A DNA stretch of 64,000 bases from IMG/VR virus record IMGVR_UViG_3300048032_000927, positions 51,246-115,245 of that record. One strand, 5' to 3'. The notes beneath the pieces were generated by a model. It searched no databases. It saw only the letters and a program-made list of their open reading frames with translations, and was not told where the DNA came from. Within the stretch, counting starts at the first letter, position 1; every line of letters starts with the position of its first letter. The position numbers and the translations under genes are program-made. Below are positions 42,945 to 51,003 of this stretch, one piece after another. This stretch comes from a virus.

Positions 42945-43277
42945 GTGACTCACTCTGAGAAGAAAAAAATAATTGAAAAATTAGTTGTCGTACCAGACAA
43001 ACAAAAGCGCAATTTTTGGGGTAGAGAAATAAAATCCCTCAACATCTTGCTTGAAAAGTATTCTGAAGAAAATTTCTGGAAAGGCTTGACTTTCTCTGAA
43101 AAATTTGATAGTATTATTGTTCTTCGCTCTGGTTATTTTGCCAATGAGCTTAAAAAAAAGTACAAAAGATACAAATATAATATACCTCAACAAAAAAAAC
43201 TTGAATTAGGAGGAAAAGTAGGAGATGATTATAAAAAACAAGTTAAACCCAAAAACCTTAGAGAATTTTTATCATGA
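42945..43277 (+). CDS. Hypothetical protein heading the recA operon
   Basis: 110 aa from GTG. Basic and helical: KKKIIEKLVVVPDKQKRNFW and REIKSLNILLEKY, ending in KKQVKPKNLREFL. No family recognised. A consensus promoter precedes it and it overlaps the recombinase gene by ATGA, so it could be a recombination or loading accessory. Function unknown. Confidence 0.65.
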   Translation: MTHSEKKKIIEKLVVVPDKQKRNFWGREIKSLNILLEKYSEENFWKGLTFSEKFDSIIVLRSGYFANELKKKYKRYKYNIPQQKKLELGGKVGDDYKKQVKPKNLREFLS

Positions 43278-44395
43278 GTAAAACAGCAGATATTGAATCA
43301 AAAGATTCCCTCAAAAGCTTTCTTAAGCAAAACGAAGACCATCATTACAACTTTGAAGACGAAATTGATTATAAAGTTTCTTGTGGAAGCTTAAAGGTTG
43401 ATTTTGAACTGAATGGTGGACTAGGCCCCGGACTTCATAGATTTACAGGCATGAATGAGGGTGGCAAAAGCTCTGAAGCTCTAGAGGTCATGAAGAATTT
43501 TCTAAAAATGGATAATGCCAAAGGGGTTTATATTAAAGCAGAAGGTCGTTTATCAAAAGAGATGCGCGAAAGATGTGGTATCGATTTTACATATGAAGAA
43601 GACGCATGGGACGCAGGAAAATGCTTTATCTTTGATTGCAACATTTATGAGACCGTACTTGACTTGATGAGAGTTCTTGTGGCTAAAAACCCCGAAGGAA
43701 CAAAATATTGCTTTATCTTAGATTCTTTAGATGGTTTGATTATGAAAGATGATCTAATTAAAGGATTTGAAGATTCTCATAAAGTGGCTGGCGGAGCACT
43801 TCTTGGCGCTAAGTTTATGCAAAAAATGAGCATTGCTTTAGCTAAGCGAGGGCATATGGCTATTTTCATATCTCAAGTTCGGGCCGATATCAAGCTTGAC
43901 CCTTACAGCAAGGCCCCGATCAGACAAACAACAGCAACAGGAGGGAATGCTCTTCTTCATTTTGCTAATTACATTCTAGAGTTTGAGCCTAGATTCAAAA
44001 AAGACTTAATCCTAGAGAATCCCACCCAACCAATTGATCAGCAAAAGAATAAAATACTTGGCCATATAGCCAAAATCACTGTCAAAAAATCCCCAAATGA
44101 AAAGACAAATTATACATTAGAGTATCCAATTAAATACGGAAGAACCAAGGGGACTTCTATTTGGGTTGAAAAAGAAGTAATTGACATGCTGTATCTTTGG
44201 GGTTATGTCAACAAGAAAGGTGCATGGATATCTGCAGAGCAAGACTTCTTGGATCTCGTAAAAGATAATAAGTTAGATTTTCCTGAGAAAGTTCAAGGTG
44301 AGCCTAAACTAAATTCATTACTTGAAAGCAATCCAGACTTAACTACGTTTTTAATTAATCACTTCAAGGAGCTTATCTACAAAGAACATAATTAA
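43274..44395 (+). CDS. RecA/UvsX-family recombinase
   Basis: 373 aa. FTGMNEGGKSS (residues 58-67) is the Walker A loop; YCFILDSLDGLI is Walker B; AIFISQVRADIKLDPY with TATGGNALLHFANYILE are the RecA L1/L2-region motifs ('NQvR...g..fg....tpGG.alkf.a'). The N-terminal polymerisation segment is short and the C-terminal domain differs from bacterial RecA, as in UvsX-type phage proteins. It would pair homologous strands for phage recombination-dependent replication and repair. Confidence 0.85.
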   Translation: MSKTADIESKDSLKSFLKQNEDHHYNFEDEIDYKVSCGSLKVDFELNGGLGPGLHRFTGMNEGGKSSEALEVMKNFLKMDNAKGVYIKAEGRLSKEMRERCGIDFTYEEDAWDAGKCFIFDCNIYETVLDLMRVLVAKNPEGTKYCFILDSLDGLIMKDDLIKGFEDSHKVAGGALLGAKFMQKMSIALAKRGHMAIFISQVRADIKLDPYSKAPIRQTTATGGNALLHFANYILEFEPRFKKDLILENPTQPIDQQKNKILGHIAKITVKKSPNEKTNYTLEYPIKYGRTKGTSIWVEKEVIDMLYLWGYVNKKGAWISAEQDFLDLVKDNKLDFPEKVQGEPKLNSLLESNPDLTTFLINHFKELIYKEHN

Positions 44396-44805
44396 TGGTA
44401 TTTAAAACACTAACCGGATCTTCAAAAAGAGTAAAAAAACCCAAGAATTATCTAATAAAATGGGACGGTCAAAGCCTGAGTAAATTACAATTTTCCACAA
44501 AACAGTTTCTAAAAAACCATTGGGATGTAGATATTGTGTTCGAAGAATTTCCAATCCCGGGAACAAGAATGCGCTTTGATTTCTATAATTCTAATAAAAA
44601 TATCGCTGTCGAAGTTCAAGGAGGCCAGCATCTAAAGTACACCCCGTTCTTTCACGGCAAATCAAAGTCTACATTTCTTAGCCAAATACGAAGAGACAAT
44701 GATAAACAAAAATTTTGCGAATTGAATGATATAAAATTAGTCGAAATTTATCCTAATGATGAATTGTCAGTTGATTTATTTAAATCTTTTGGCGTTATAC
44801 TCTAA
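44395..44805 (+). CDS. PD-(D/E)XK-type endonuclease
   Basis: 136 aa. VFEEFPIPGTRMRFDFYNSN then IAVEVQGGQHLKYTPFFHG give the Asp and Glu-x-Gln core of a Vsr/MutH-like PD-(D/E)XK fold ('R.DF......i.iEvdG..H'). RRDNDKQKFCELNDIKLVEI is the helix-strand that follows in DUF559-like nucleases. It directly overlaps the recombinase gene stop (TAATG), so a coupled role in processing recombination intermediates is plausible. Confidence 0.7.
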   Translation: MVFKTLTGSSKRVKKPKNYLIKWDGQSLSKLQFSTKQFLKNHWDVDIVFEEFPIPGTRMRFDFYNSNKNIAVEVQGGQHLKYTPFFHGKSKSTFLSQIRRDNDKQKFCELNDIKLVEIYPNDELSVDLFKSFGVIL

Positions 44806-44810
44806 CATAT

Positions 44811-44819
44811 GTGTAATAT
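44811..44819 (+). promoter_or_regulatory. GTGTAATAT element
   Basis: GTGTAATAT ends exactly 6 nt before GTG at 44826; no -35 hexamer or Shine-Dalgarno. Same spacing as at nrdA. Confidence 0.5.
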
Positions 44820-44825
44820 AAAATA

Positions 44826-45107
44826 GTGAGCAATAATATTGATCCAGAAAATCTAAATGTTTTTTCCATTCCGGAATCTATGCTTGAAAAACTCTTTGAG
44901 TTTACGGGTGACGCAGATCACAGCAAAGGATTCATCTTAGCTTATGTAGACCAAGAAGGAAAGCCTATGGTTTATACTCGCAGCCAAAATCAAATTATTG
45001 AGATGGGGTTGCGTAAAGCTTTGGAGAAATATTTGATTACATTAGAAGAGGCCGAAAGTATGTATGGGGCAGAAAATGATGACCCCGACAATAAAGGCCT
45101 TGACTGA
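44826..45107 (+). CDS. Small acidic hypothetical protein
   Basis: 93 aa from GTG. ENLNVFSIPESMLEKLFEFT, GFILAYVDQEGKPMVYTRSQ and an acidic tail (EAESMYGAENDDPDNKGLD). The middle suggests a small alpha/beta domain; no family known to me. Sits between recombination and helicase genes with its own promoter-like element. Confidence 0.6.
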   Translation: MSNNIDPENLNVFSIPESMLEKLFEFTGDADHSKGFILAYVDQEGKPMVYTRSQNQIIEMGLRKALEKYLITLEEAESMYGAENDDPDNKGLD

Positions 45108-45128
45108 TTCGTTTTTTTCTGATAACAT
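45100..45128 (+). promoter_or_regulatory. Consensus promoter of dnaB, predicted leaderless
   Basis: TTGACT (45100-45105) overlaps the end of the previous gene; 17-nt spacer; TAACAT (45123-45128); 6 nt to ATG at 45135. No Shine-Dalgarno in between. Confidence 0.7.
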
Positions 45129-45134
45129 AGTTCA

Positions 45135-46631
45135 ATGATATATTCTCCTGAAGTAGAGAAACAGCTTCTTGCTGGTTTATTAAATTACCCAGATAAATAT
45201 GTAGAGATAGCAATGTTTGTTGGTTCTAAAGATTTCTTCTTTGATCCTCATCAAATTATCTATAGTTTTATCAAGTCTGATTACGAAGCGGGAAACCATA
45301 TAGATGACATTATACTTTCTGAACGAATTAAGCTTTCAGGCATTTCTTTTGAAGACAATATTAATGTAGCTGATTATTTAAGAGCTTTAAAGCTTAAAAA
45401 GTCATCGAAAGAATCTGTAATTGAGTGCGCTAAAGAGCTTTGTAAACTTTCGGCGCGTAGATCTTTATCTAAAACAGGTCAAGAGATGCAGAAGGCAATG
45501 AAAAACATTGACCCTTCAAAAAGTTTAAATGAAATCATTGAGTCATGCGATAAAATTTATTCATCAAACATTGATCTGTATGAAAATGGAGAAAACTTTC
45601 CTCAAAATATCTATTCGGATATGGAAGAGATTATTGAGCTTCGAGGCAACAACCCTCAAGATAACTTTGGTCCTGTCGGACCTCATCCAAGATTGCATGA
45701 GCTCTATGGTTCTCTTTTGCGCCCAGGAAACATAACGACTATAGTGGCAAGAACTGGTGTTGGTAAAACTCAATTCGTTATGGATTTTTGCAATAAAGTT
45801 TCGGCGTCTGAAGGGATACCTGTTCTTCATCTAGATAATGGAGAAATGAGTAAGGAAGAATTAATTATGAGACAATGCTCATCTCTCTCAGGCGTACCTC
45901 TTTCTCTTCTTGAGACGGGTCGATGGAGAAATGCAGGACAAGAAGTTGTCGATAAAGTTAGAAGAGTGTGGAATATAGTAAAAAATTATCAGTTTTATTA
46001 TCAAAATGTTGGCGGCATGGATTCAGATGCAATTATGCAGCTAGTCAAGCATTTCTATTTTGGTCAAGTTCAGAGAGGCAATGAAATGATTCTATGTTAT
46101 GATTATATCAAAACTAGTTCAGAGAAAATGGGTAATAAAGCCGAGTATCAAGTAGTTGGCGAAACTGTTGATAAATTCAAAAGGCTAATTCAAAGAGAGA
46201 TAGTATTTAACGACAAACCTATGATCTCTATGATGACCAGCGTTCAGAGTAATCGGGCTGGAATAACAAATAATAGAACCTCAGACAATATTGTCGAAGA
46301 TGAGAGTATCGTATCGCTATCAGATAGAATTACTCAATTCAGCTCGCACTTGCTCTCATTAAGGCAAAAGACTACAGATGAATTAGCGGAAGAAGATAAT
46401 ATGTTTGGAACGCATAGATTAACTTGTTTTAAATATAGACACTTAGGCGACAATGTTCACAGGGCTATACAACCAGTAAGAATGCCCAATGGAGACTTAA
46501 AAAGAAACTTCATTAATTTAAGCTTTGAAAATTTTAATATTACTGAACTTGGAGACCTACAAGATATGGTAGATTCTCAAGTTGATGTTGGGCTTGTTAA
46601 TGGTCAAGGAGCATCAGATATTGATATATGA
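45135..46631 (+). CDS. dnaB: Replicative DNA helicase
   Basis: 498 aa, DnaB-type. N-terminal helical domain (SPEVEKQLLAGLLNYPDKYV, typical of DnaB-N) for hexamer assembly and primase contact, linker, then a RecA-fold motor: ARTGVGKTQFVMDF (Walker A, residues 205-212), VLHLDNGEMSKEELIMR (DnaB motif 'l.fSlEM...el..R' with Gly before Glu), and MILCYDYIKTSSEK as the Walker B region. A longer insert separates the last motifs. Overlaps the primase gene by ATGA. Confidence 0.92.
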   Translation: MIYSPEVEKQLLAGLLNYPDKYVEIAMFVGSKDFFFDPHQIIYSFIKSDYEAGNHIDDIILSERIKLSGISFEDNINVADYLRALKLKKSSKESVIECAKELCKLSARRSLSKTGQEMQKAMKNIDPSKSLNEIIESCDKIYSSNIDLYENGENFPQNIYSDMEEIIELRGNNPQDNFGPVGPHPRLHELYGSLLRPGNITTIVARTGVGKTQFVMDFCNKVSASEGIPVLHLDNGEMSKEELIMRQCSSLSGVPLSLLETGRWRNAGQEVVDKVRRVWNIVKNYQFYYQNVGGMDSDAIMQLVKHFYFGQVQRGNEMILCYDYIKTSSEKMGNKAEYQVVGETVDKFKRLIQREIVFNDKPMISMMTSVQSNRAGITNNRTSDNIVEDESIVSLSDRITQFSSHLLSLRQKTTDELAEEDNMFGTHRLTCFKYRHLGDNVHRAIQPVRMPNGDLKRNFINLSFENFNITELGDLQDMVDSQVDVGLVNGQGASDIDI

Positions 46632-47677
46632 CATCAGATAAGATAAAAGATATACTCACAAATCTTGGCTACAAACTTACTGATTGTGGAAATCACTGGA
46701 GAACTAGCGCCTTATACCGAGGCGGAAGTAATCCTACCGCAGTGCAAGTTTACAAAGATTCTGGTGTTTGGCTAGATTATGTTAAAAACTCTCAAGCGTT
46801 ACCTCTTGAATCTCTTATTCAAGCGACACTTCAGACTAATGACAAAGAGCAAATTAAAAAAATCACAGGAGGCTACGATTTTTCTATTACCAGAACAGAA
46901 GTTGTCGAACGCCCAAAACTTACCATGGAAAAAACATACCCAGAATCAATGCTTGACAAACTGCTTCCTCACTATAAATTCTACAACAACAGAGGGATTT
47001 CTAGCGAAACCCTCATGTTTTTTAGGGGTGGGCTAGCTACGGAAGGAGCCATGTATCAGCGCTTTGTTTTTCCAATATATAACGAAGATGGCCAAATTTA
47101 TGGATTTAGCGGGAGAGACATGACTACATCTAATCCTAATCGCCCTAAATGGAAACATATAGGTAAAAAATCGAATTGGATTTATCCTTACTATGTGCCA
47201 AATGACTCATACAATATTACCCAACAAGCTATTTCCGATCAAGATTTAGTTATATTAGTTGAAAGTATAGGCGATTTACTGCAATTACATGAACAAGGAA
47301 TTAAAAACGTGCTAGTGACTTTTGGCACGTCTTTATCTTCTAAATTGTTATGCTTTTTAGTTTCTGCGGGTTGCTCTAAAATTGCACTATCATTAAACAA
47401 CGACTCCAACCAAGAACACAACCGAGGAAGAATAGGCTCATTTAAGTCTTACTTAAAATTATTGAATTATTTCCCTCAAGATAGTATAATAATACATCCG
47501 CCTACTGAAAAAGATTTTGGCGAAATGAAACAAGAGCAATTTCCAGAATGGCTGCAATATCTAGAAACCGAAGCATACAAAGATGATCAACTTAATTACC
47601 AGAAAGAAGTTCTTGAATTAATCGACCAAAAAGAGATACCATCTTCTTTGTACAAAAAAAAGTATTTTGATGCCTAA
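46628..47677 (+). CDS. DnaG-like primase lacking an obvious zinc site
   Basis: 349 aa. The N-terminus (residues 1-60) has the shape of the CHC2 zinc domain, ending in AVQVYKDSGVWLDY (compare 'sf.vnp.k..w.cf'), but only one Cys is present, so zinc ligands are lost. The catalytic core follows (FYNNRGISSETLMFFRGGL, RFVFPIYNEDGQIYGFSGRD) and a TOPRIM domain: DLVILVESIGDLLQLHEQGI with catalytic Glu, VLVTFGTSLS, and KIALSLNNDSN for the Asp pair. It lacks the C-terminal helicase-binding domain of DnaG. Encoded directly after the helicase. Confidence 0.85.
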   Translation: MTSDKIKDILTNLGYKLTDCGNHWRTSALYRGGSNPTAVQVYKDSGVWLDYVKNSQALPLESLIQATLQTNDKEQIKKITGGYDFSITRTEVVERPKLTMEKTYPESMLDKLLPHYKFYNNRGISSETLMFFRGGLATEGAMYQRFVFPIYNEDGQIYGFSGRDMTTSNPNRPKWKHIGKKSNWIYPYYVPNDSYNITQQAISDQDLVILVESIGDLLQLHEQGIKNVLVTFGTSLSSKLLCFLVSAGCSKIALSLNNDSNQEHNRGRIGSFKSYLKLLNYFPQDSIIIHPPTEKDFGEMKQEQFPEWLQYLETEAYKDDQLNYQKEVLELIDQKEIPSSLYKKKYFDA

Positions 47678-48734
47678 ATTAACTCCATTATCCGCCAGTA
47701 GAATAAAAAAAGCTCAAAGCTGCTCATGGAGCTACTGGGCTAGTTATATACTAAAAGTCCCAGATAAAAGTAACGACGGCGCAAGTCGTGGATGGATCTG
47801 TCACTTAATCTTTGAATTATTAGGCAACCCTCGCCACCGACCAATATACGACGAGTTAATATTAAAAGATGATATTTTTGCTTGTGAACCGATACGAAGA
47901 TTGGTCGGATATCACGCTAGAAAATTGAATGTAAACGATAAAGAAAACCTGCAGTTAATCAACGACATGACCTTAGCGGGTTTGCATTTTGATTTCTTTG
48001 GAGGAGCAAGAGGTGAGCCTGACGAAGCTATATCTGAGCAAGAGTTCAACATCACAGTGGACGAGGCAGATAAACTTTATAGATTAAGAGGCTTCATAGA
48101 TAAACTATTCTTCTATAAAGATCAAGAGCTAGCTGTAATTAGAGACTTTAAAAGTAGCAAGGCAGTATTTAAGGGTAAAGAATTATCAGACAATCTACAA
48201 GATTTATTATATACTTTAGCGGTTAAAAAACTATTCCCTCATTACAAAAAAAGACAAGTAGAATTTTTATTTTTGAAATTTGACCTGCATGCTTCTGGTA
48301 ATGTTAGAATGGAAGAAATTACAGATGAAGAGTTAGAGGGCTTAGAATACTATCTAACAGAGATACAAGAATTTATTGATAACTTCGATGAAGAAGATGC
48401 GCGCAGTAATTTCGCAGGGGCGCAAGGTTACCCTTCCGACGGAACATTTGGAGGTCCCTTAATGTGCGGTAAAGATGGATATAAAATATCTAAAGGTAGC
48501 CCGCTATTAGATAAAGAAGGGAACCCTATTGTCGCATATATATGCCCATACAGAAAGCCGATGACCTATTTTGTGATTAAAAATAAAGACGGCAAAATTA
48601 TTAAATCTGTTTTTGAAAATCAAAAAGATACACTCAAGGCGAATGATTCAGACGGTGAATTTATAGAAGAAATGCGTTACGAAGGTTGCCCGTATTGGAA
48701 CCGCCCATCTGTAGAAATCGACGATTTTCTTTAA
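47670..48734 (+). CDS. RecB/Cas4-like PD-(D/E)XK exonuclease with four-Cys pattern
   Basis: 354 aa from ATG at 47670, overlapping the primase gene by 8 nt. LSASRIKKAQSCSWSYWASY is the typical start of AddB/Cas4-type nucleases with the first Cys; RLRGFIDKLFF and IRDFKSSKAVF give the catalytic 'GxiDrl...i.DyKt' Asp and Asp-x-Lys; later Cys residues in LMCGKDG, YICPYRK and EGCPYW may complete an Fe-S site. Probably a 5'-3' or single-strand exonuclease in replication or recombination. Confidence 0.8.
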   Translation: MPKLTPLSASRIKKAQSCSWSYWASYILKVPDKSNDGASRGWICHLIFELLGNPRHRPIYDELILKDDIFACEPIRRLVGYHARKLNVNDKENLQLINDMTLAGLHFDFFGGARGEPDEAISEQEFNITVDEADKLYRLRGFIDKLFFYKDQELAVIRDFKSSKAVFKGKELSDNLQDLLYTLAVKKLFPHYKKRQVEFLFLKFDLHASGNVRMEEITDEELEGLEYYLTEIQEFIDNFDEEDARSNFAGAQGYPSDGTFGGPLMCGKDGYKISKGSPLLDKEGNPIVAYICPYRKPMTYFVIKNKDGKIIKSVFENQKDTLKANDSDGEFIEEMRYEGCPYWNRPSVEIDDFL

Positions 48735-48740
48735 AATTTT

Positions 48741-48749
48741 GTGTACTCT
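48741..48749 (+). promoter_or_regulatory. GTGTACTCT element
   Basis: GTGTACTCT ends 7 nt before ATG at 48757. It is a weaker -10 match than the others but keeps the position and the GTGTA core. Confidence 0.35.
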
Positions 48750-48756
48750 GTTATGA

Positions 48757-49026
48757 ATGACAGATACAATTGAGAACATTTGCTATGAATATGCAGAAAA
48801 TTCTTTATTCTCTAAAGACGTTACTATTTTTGGCGCGCCAATAAAGATAATTGTTTACTTGCAATACAAGTATATCGGAGAGCTCTCAAAGTTTTTATGT
48901 AATTACGGTTACGAGATCTCTTCTCAGAAAAATACAGGTAAGCATTTTGGTATAGTTAGGTTTGAACTAACAAATGTGAGCGCTCTTGATTGTTTCTTCG
49001 ACAATAACAAAAGAGGAGGGATTTAA
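48757..49026 (+). CDS. Small hypothetical protein
   Basis: 89 aa. IENICYEYAENSLFSKDVTI, IIVYLQYKYIGELSKFLCNY and KNTGKHFGIVRFELTNVSAL suggest a small alpha/beta fold. No family recognised. It runs into the ribosome site of the downstream membrane-protein gene, so the two are probably co-expressed. Confidence 0.6.
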   Translation: MTDTIENICYEYAENSLFSKDVTIFGAPIKIIVYLQYKYIGELSKFLCNYGYEISSQKNTGKHFGIVRFELTNVSALDCFFDNNKRGGI

Positions 49027-49027
49027 A

Positions 49028-50191
49028 ATGTTTTTAGTGGGGATAATATTTTTATCTGGCATATCAATATCGTTGGTTGCTGCATATTTTAGTATAGTTG
49101 GTTTAGCTACAATGTTTCCGGGTTCTATGGAAGCTATCGTTATAATGGGGGCGGTGCTTGAAATAGGGAAGCTCGTCGCAGCCGTCTGGCTTCACAAAAA
49201 TTGGCATGAAGCTTTTGGTTTCCTCAAGTATTACTTGCTTTTAGCTGTCGTAGTATTAAGTGCTATAACCAGTATGGGCATCTTTGGTTTTCTATCAAAG
49301 TCTCATGTAGAACATGGCGCATCAATTGAAAAAGAACAGGCGGTTGTAGCGCAGATTGAAAGCAAAATAGAAAGAAAACAAACGTTCATCACCCAAAGAA
49401 AAGATCTACTCACTCAGTTTGAAAAACAAACACAGTCTACAAGCGAAGGCTCAGATCAAATCATCAAAAGACTAGACGATAGAATAAAAGCAATAAAAGA
49501 AGAAGAGACCTCTTTATTAAAAACACAAAATGATTTATTGTTAAAATTTGATGCAGATATAAAAATACTAGATCAGGAACTTGAATCATCTAAAAAGAGT
49601 ACAGGTTTTTTTGGCGCCAATAATTTCGATACAGTCAATAACTCGCAAAAGCCTAAGCGAGAACAGATAAATAAAGACAGGAATCTTGCCTTAGAAAAAA
49701 TTGAAACAGTTAAAAAAGAAACTATTCAAAAAATCTCAGATGTTAGATCCCAGATTGACTCAATACAGTTTCAAGATAAACCTACCACAATAGACAATCC
49801 AAAAATATCTCAGTATCAAAACGATATAGAGGAAGCTTATAATGAGATTGGTGAATTAGAGAATGAAAAATTTGAATATGGAGCAGCATTGAGAGCGCTA
49901 GAGACAGAAATTGGGCCAATTAAATATATTGTTGGGGCGCTTGACGAATGGATAGGTTTAGATGTTAATACAGAACAGGCTATTAGAATCATTATAGTTA
50001 TTTTAATTTTTGTTTTTGATCCTTTGGCTATACTTCTTTTGATTGCTGCAACGATCACTTATTCTAAGAATAAAGAAGAAGATCTTCCGCCTGACATAAG
50101 AGATATAAGAAACAAACTCTTAGATGAATTAGAAGAGTATATAAACGAAGGCGGTTTAGCTGAACATTTTATTGAAAGAACAAAGAAATAG
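49028..50191 (+). CDS. Membrane-anchored coiled-coil protein
   Basis: 387 aa from ATG at 49028, behind a strong GAGGAGGG site. Residues 1-95 hold three hydrophobic segments (MFLVGIIFLSGISISLVAAY; EAIVIMGAVLEIGKLVAAVW; YYLLLAVVVLSAITSMGIF). Residues about 96-310 are charged, heptad-like coiled coil (EKEQAVVAQIESKIERKQTF and onward), and residues about 335-360 form a last transmembrane segment (RIIIVILIFVFDPLAILLLI). Similar proteins occur in marine T4-like phages; suggested roles include membrane remodelling or lysis control, none proven. Confidence 0.65.
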   Translation: MFLVGIIFLSGISISLVAAYFSIVGLATMFPGSMEAIVIMGAVLEIGKLVAAVWLHKNWHEAFGFLKYYLLLAVVVLSAITSMGIFGFLSKSHVEHGASIEKEQAVVAQIESKIERKQTFITQRKDLLTQFEKQTQSTSEGSDQIIKRLDDRIKAIKEEETSLLKTQNDLLLKFDADIKILDQELESSKKSTGFFGANNFDTVNNSQKPKREQINKDRNLALEKIETVKKETIQKISDVRSQIDSIQFQDKPTTIDNPKISQYQNDIEEAYNEIGELENEKFEYGAALRALETEIGPIKYIVGALDEWIGLDVNTEQAIRIIIVILIFVFDPLAILLLIAATITYSKNKEEDLPPDIRDIRNKLLDELEEYINEGGLAEHFIERTKK

Positions 50192-50192
50192 C

Positions 50193-50221
50193 TTGACTTT
50201 AGGCGGCGCATATGCTAAATT
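50193..50221 (+). promoter_or_regulatory. Consensus promoter of the split-polymerase operon, predicted leaderless
   Basis: TTGACT (50193-50198), 17-nt spacer, TAAATT (50216-50221), then 6 nt to ATG at 50228. No Shine-Dalgarno. Confidence 0.65.
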
Positions 50222-50227
50222 ATATGC

Positions 50228-51001
50228 ATGTTGCTTCCATTATTTAAAAGTCATTTTTCAATAGGAAAATCAATACTAACTCTAGACGCCCCAAAAGAAG
50301 AAGGCAAGGATCAATCATCTGATTCAGTTTTTGATATTGCCTCACAAAATAATCTAGACAAAGTAGTTCTAGTTGAAGATTCTTTTATGGGTTTTTTGCA
50401 GGCTCGTAAAATTTGCTCTGAATTATCTAAGCAGTTAATATTTGGAATTCGATTAGATTTTTGTGAGGACGCCTCTAATATAGAAGACGCGAAAGATGTC
50501 ACATGCAGTCATAAAATTATCATTTTCCCAAAAAACTCTGAAGGGTGCAAAAACCTGAATCATATATACACCCTAGCTAAAACAAAACACAATGGCTGGC
50601 TAGACCTCAATATACTTAAAAAGCATTGGGTAGAAGAAAACCTTGCGCTAGCTGTTCCCTTTTACGATTCTTTTCTTTTTAAAAATTTAACTACTTTTCA
50701 ATCGTGTTTTGTAAATTTCACTTTTACCAAGCCAACCTTTTTCGTAGAAGATAACGGGTTACCGTTTGATTCGATGATCAAGGACTCTGTTTCAAAGTAT
50801 TGCGAAACAAACGATCTAATGACTCAGAAAGTTCAATCAATTTACTATAAAAATAAAAAAGACTTTTCTGCTTATTTAACATACAAATTAATATGTGGCA
50901 GGAATTCGTTTGCAGGAAAAGAGCTTTCATTAGAAAAACCTAACTTTGACCACTTGGGCAGCGATCAGTTTTGTTGGGAAAGCTACATGGAGAAAGTATA
51001 A
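50228..51001 (+). CDS. Stand-alone degenerate PHP domain of DNA polymerase III alpha
   Basis: 257 aa. It aligns by eye with the first ~270 residues of DnaE: LLPLFKSHFSIGKSILTLD for 'HvHseYSlLDG', KVVLVEDSFMGFLQARKIC for 'alTDHgnm.G...f', LIFGIRLDFCED for 'iiGcE.yv', and HKIIIFPKNSEGCKNLNHIY for '.lilLAkn..GykNL..l'. FAGKELSLEKPNFDHLGSDQ precedes the normal junction with the polymerase domain. Most metal-binding His of PHP are replaced, so phosphoesterase activity is unlikely. A structural half of the polymerase is the probable role. Confidence 0.7.
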   Translation: MLLPLFKSHFSIGKSILTLDAPKEEGKDQSSDSVFDIASQNNLDKVVLVEDSFMGFLQARKICSELSKQLIFGIRLDFCEDASNIEDAKDVTCSHKIIIFPKNSEGCKNLNHIYTLAKTKHNGWLDLNILKKHWVEENLALAVPFYDSFLFKNLTTFQSCFVNFTFTKPTFFVEDNGLPFDSMIKDSVSKYCETNDLMTQKVQSIYYKNKKDFSAYLTYKLICGRNSFAGKELSLEKPNFDHLGSDQFCWESYMEKV

Positions 51002-51003
51002 AA

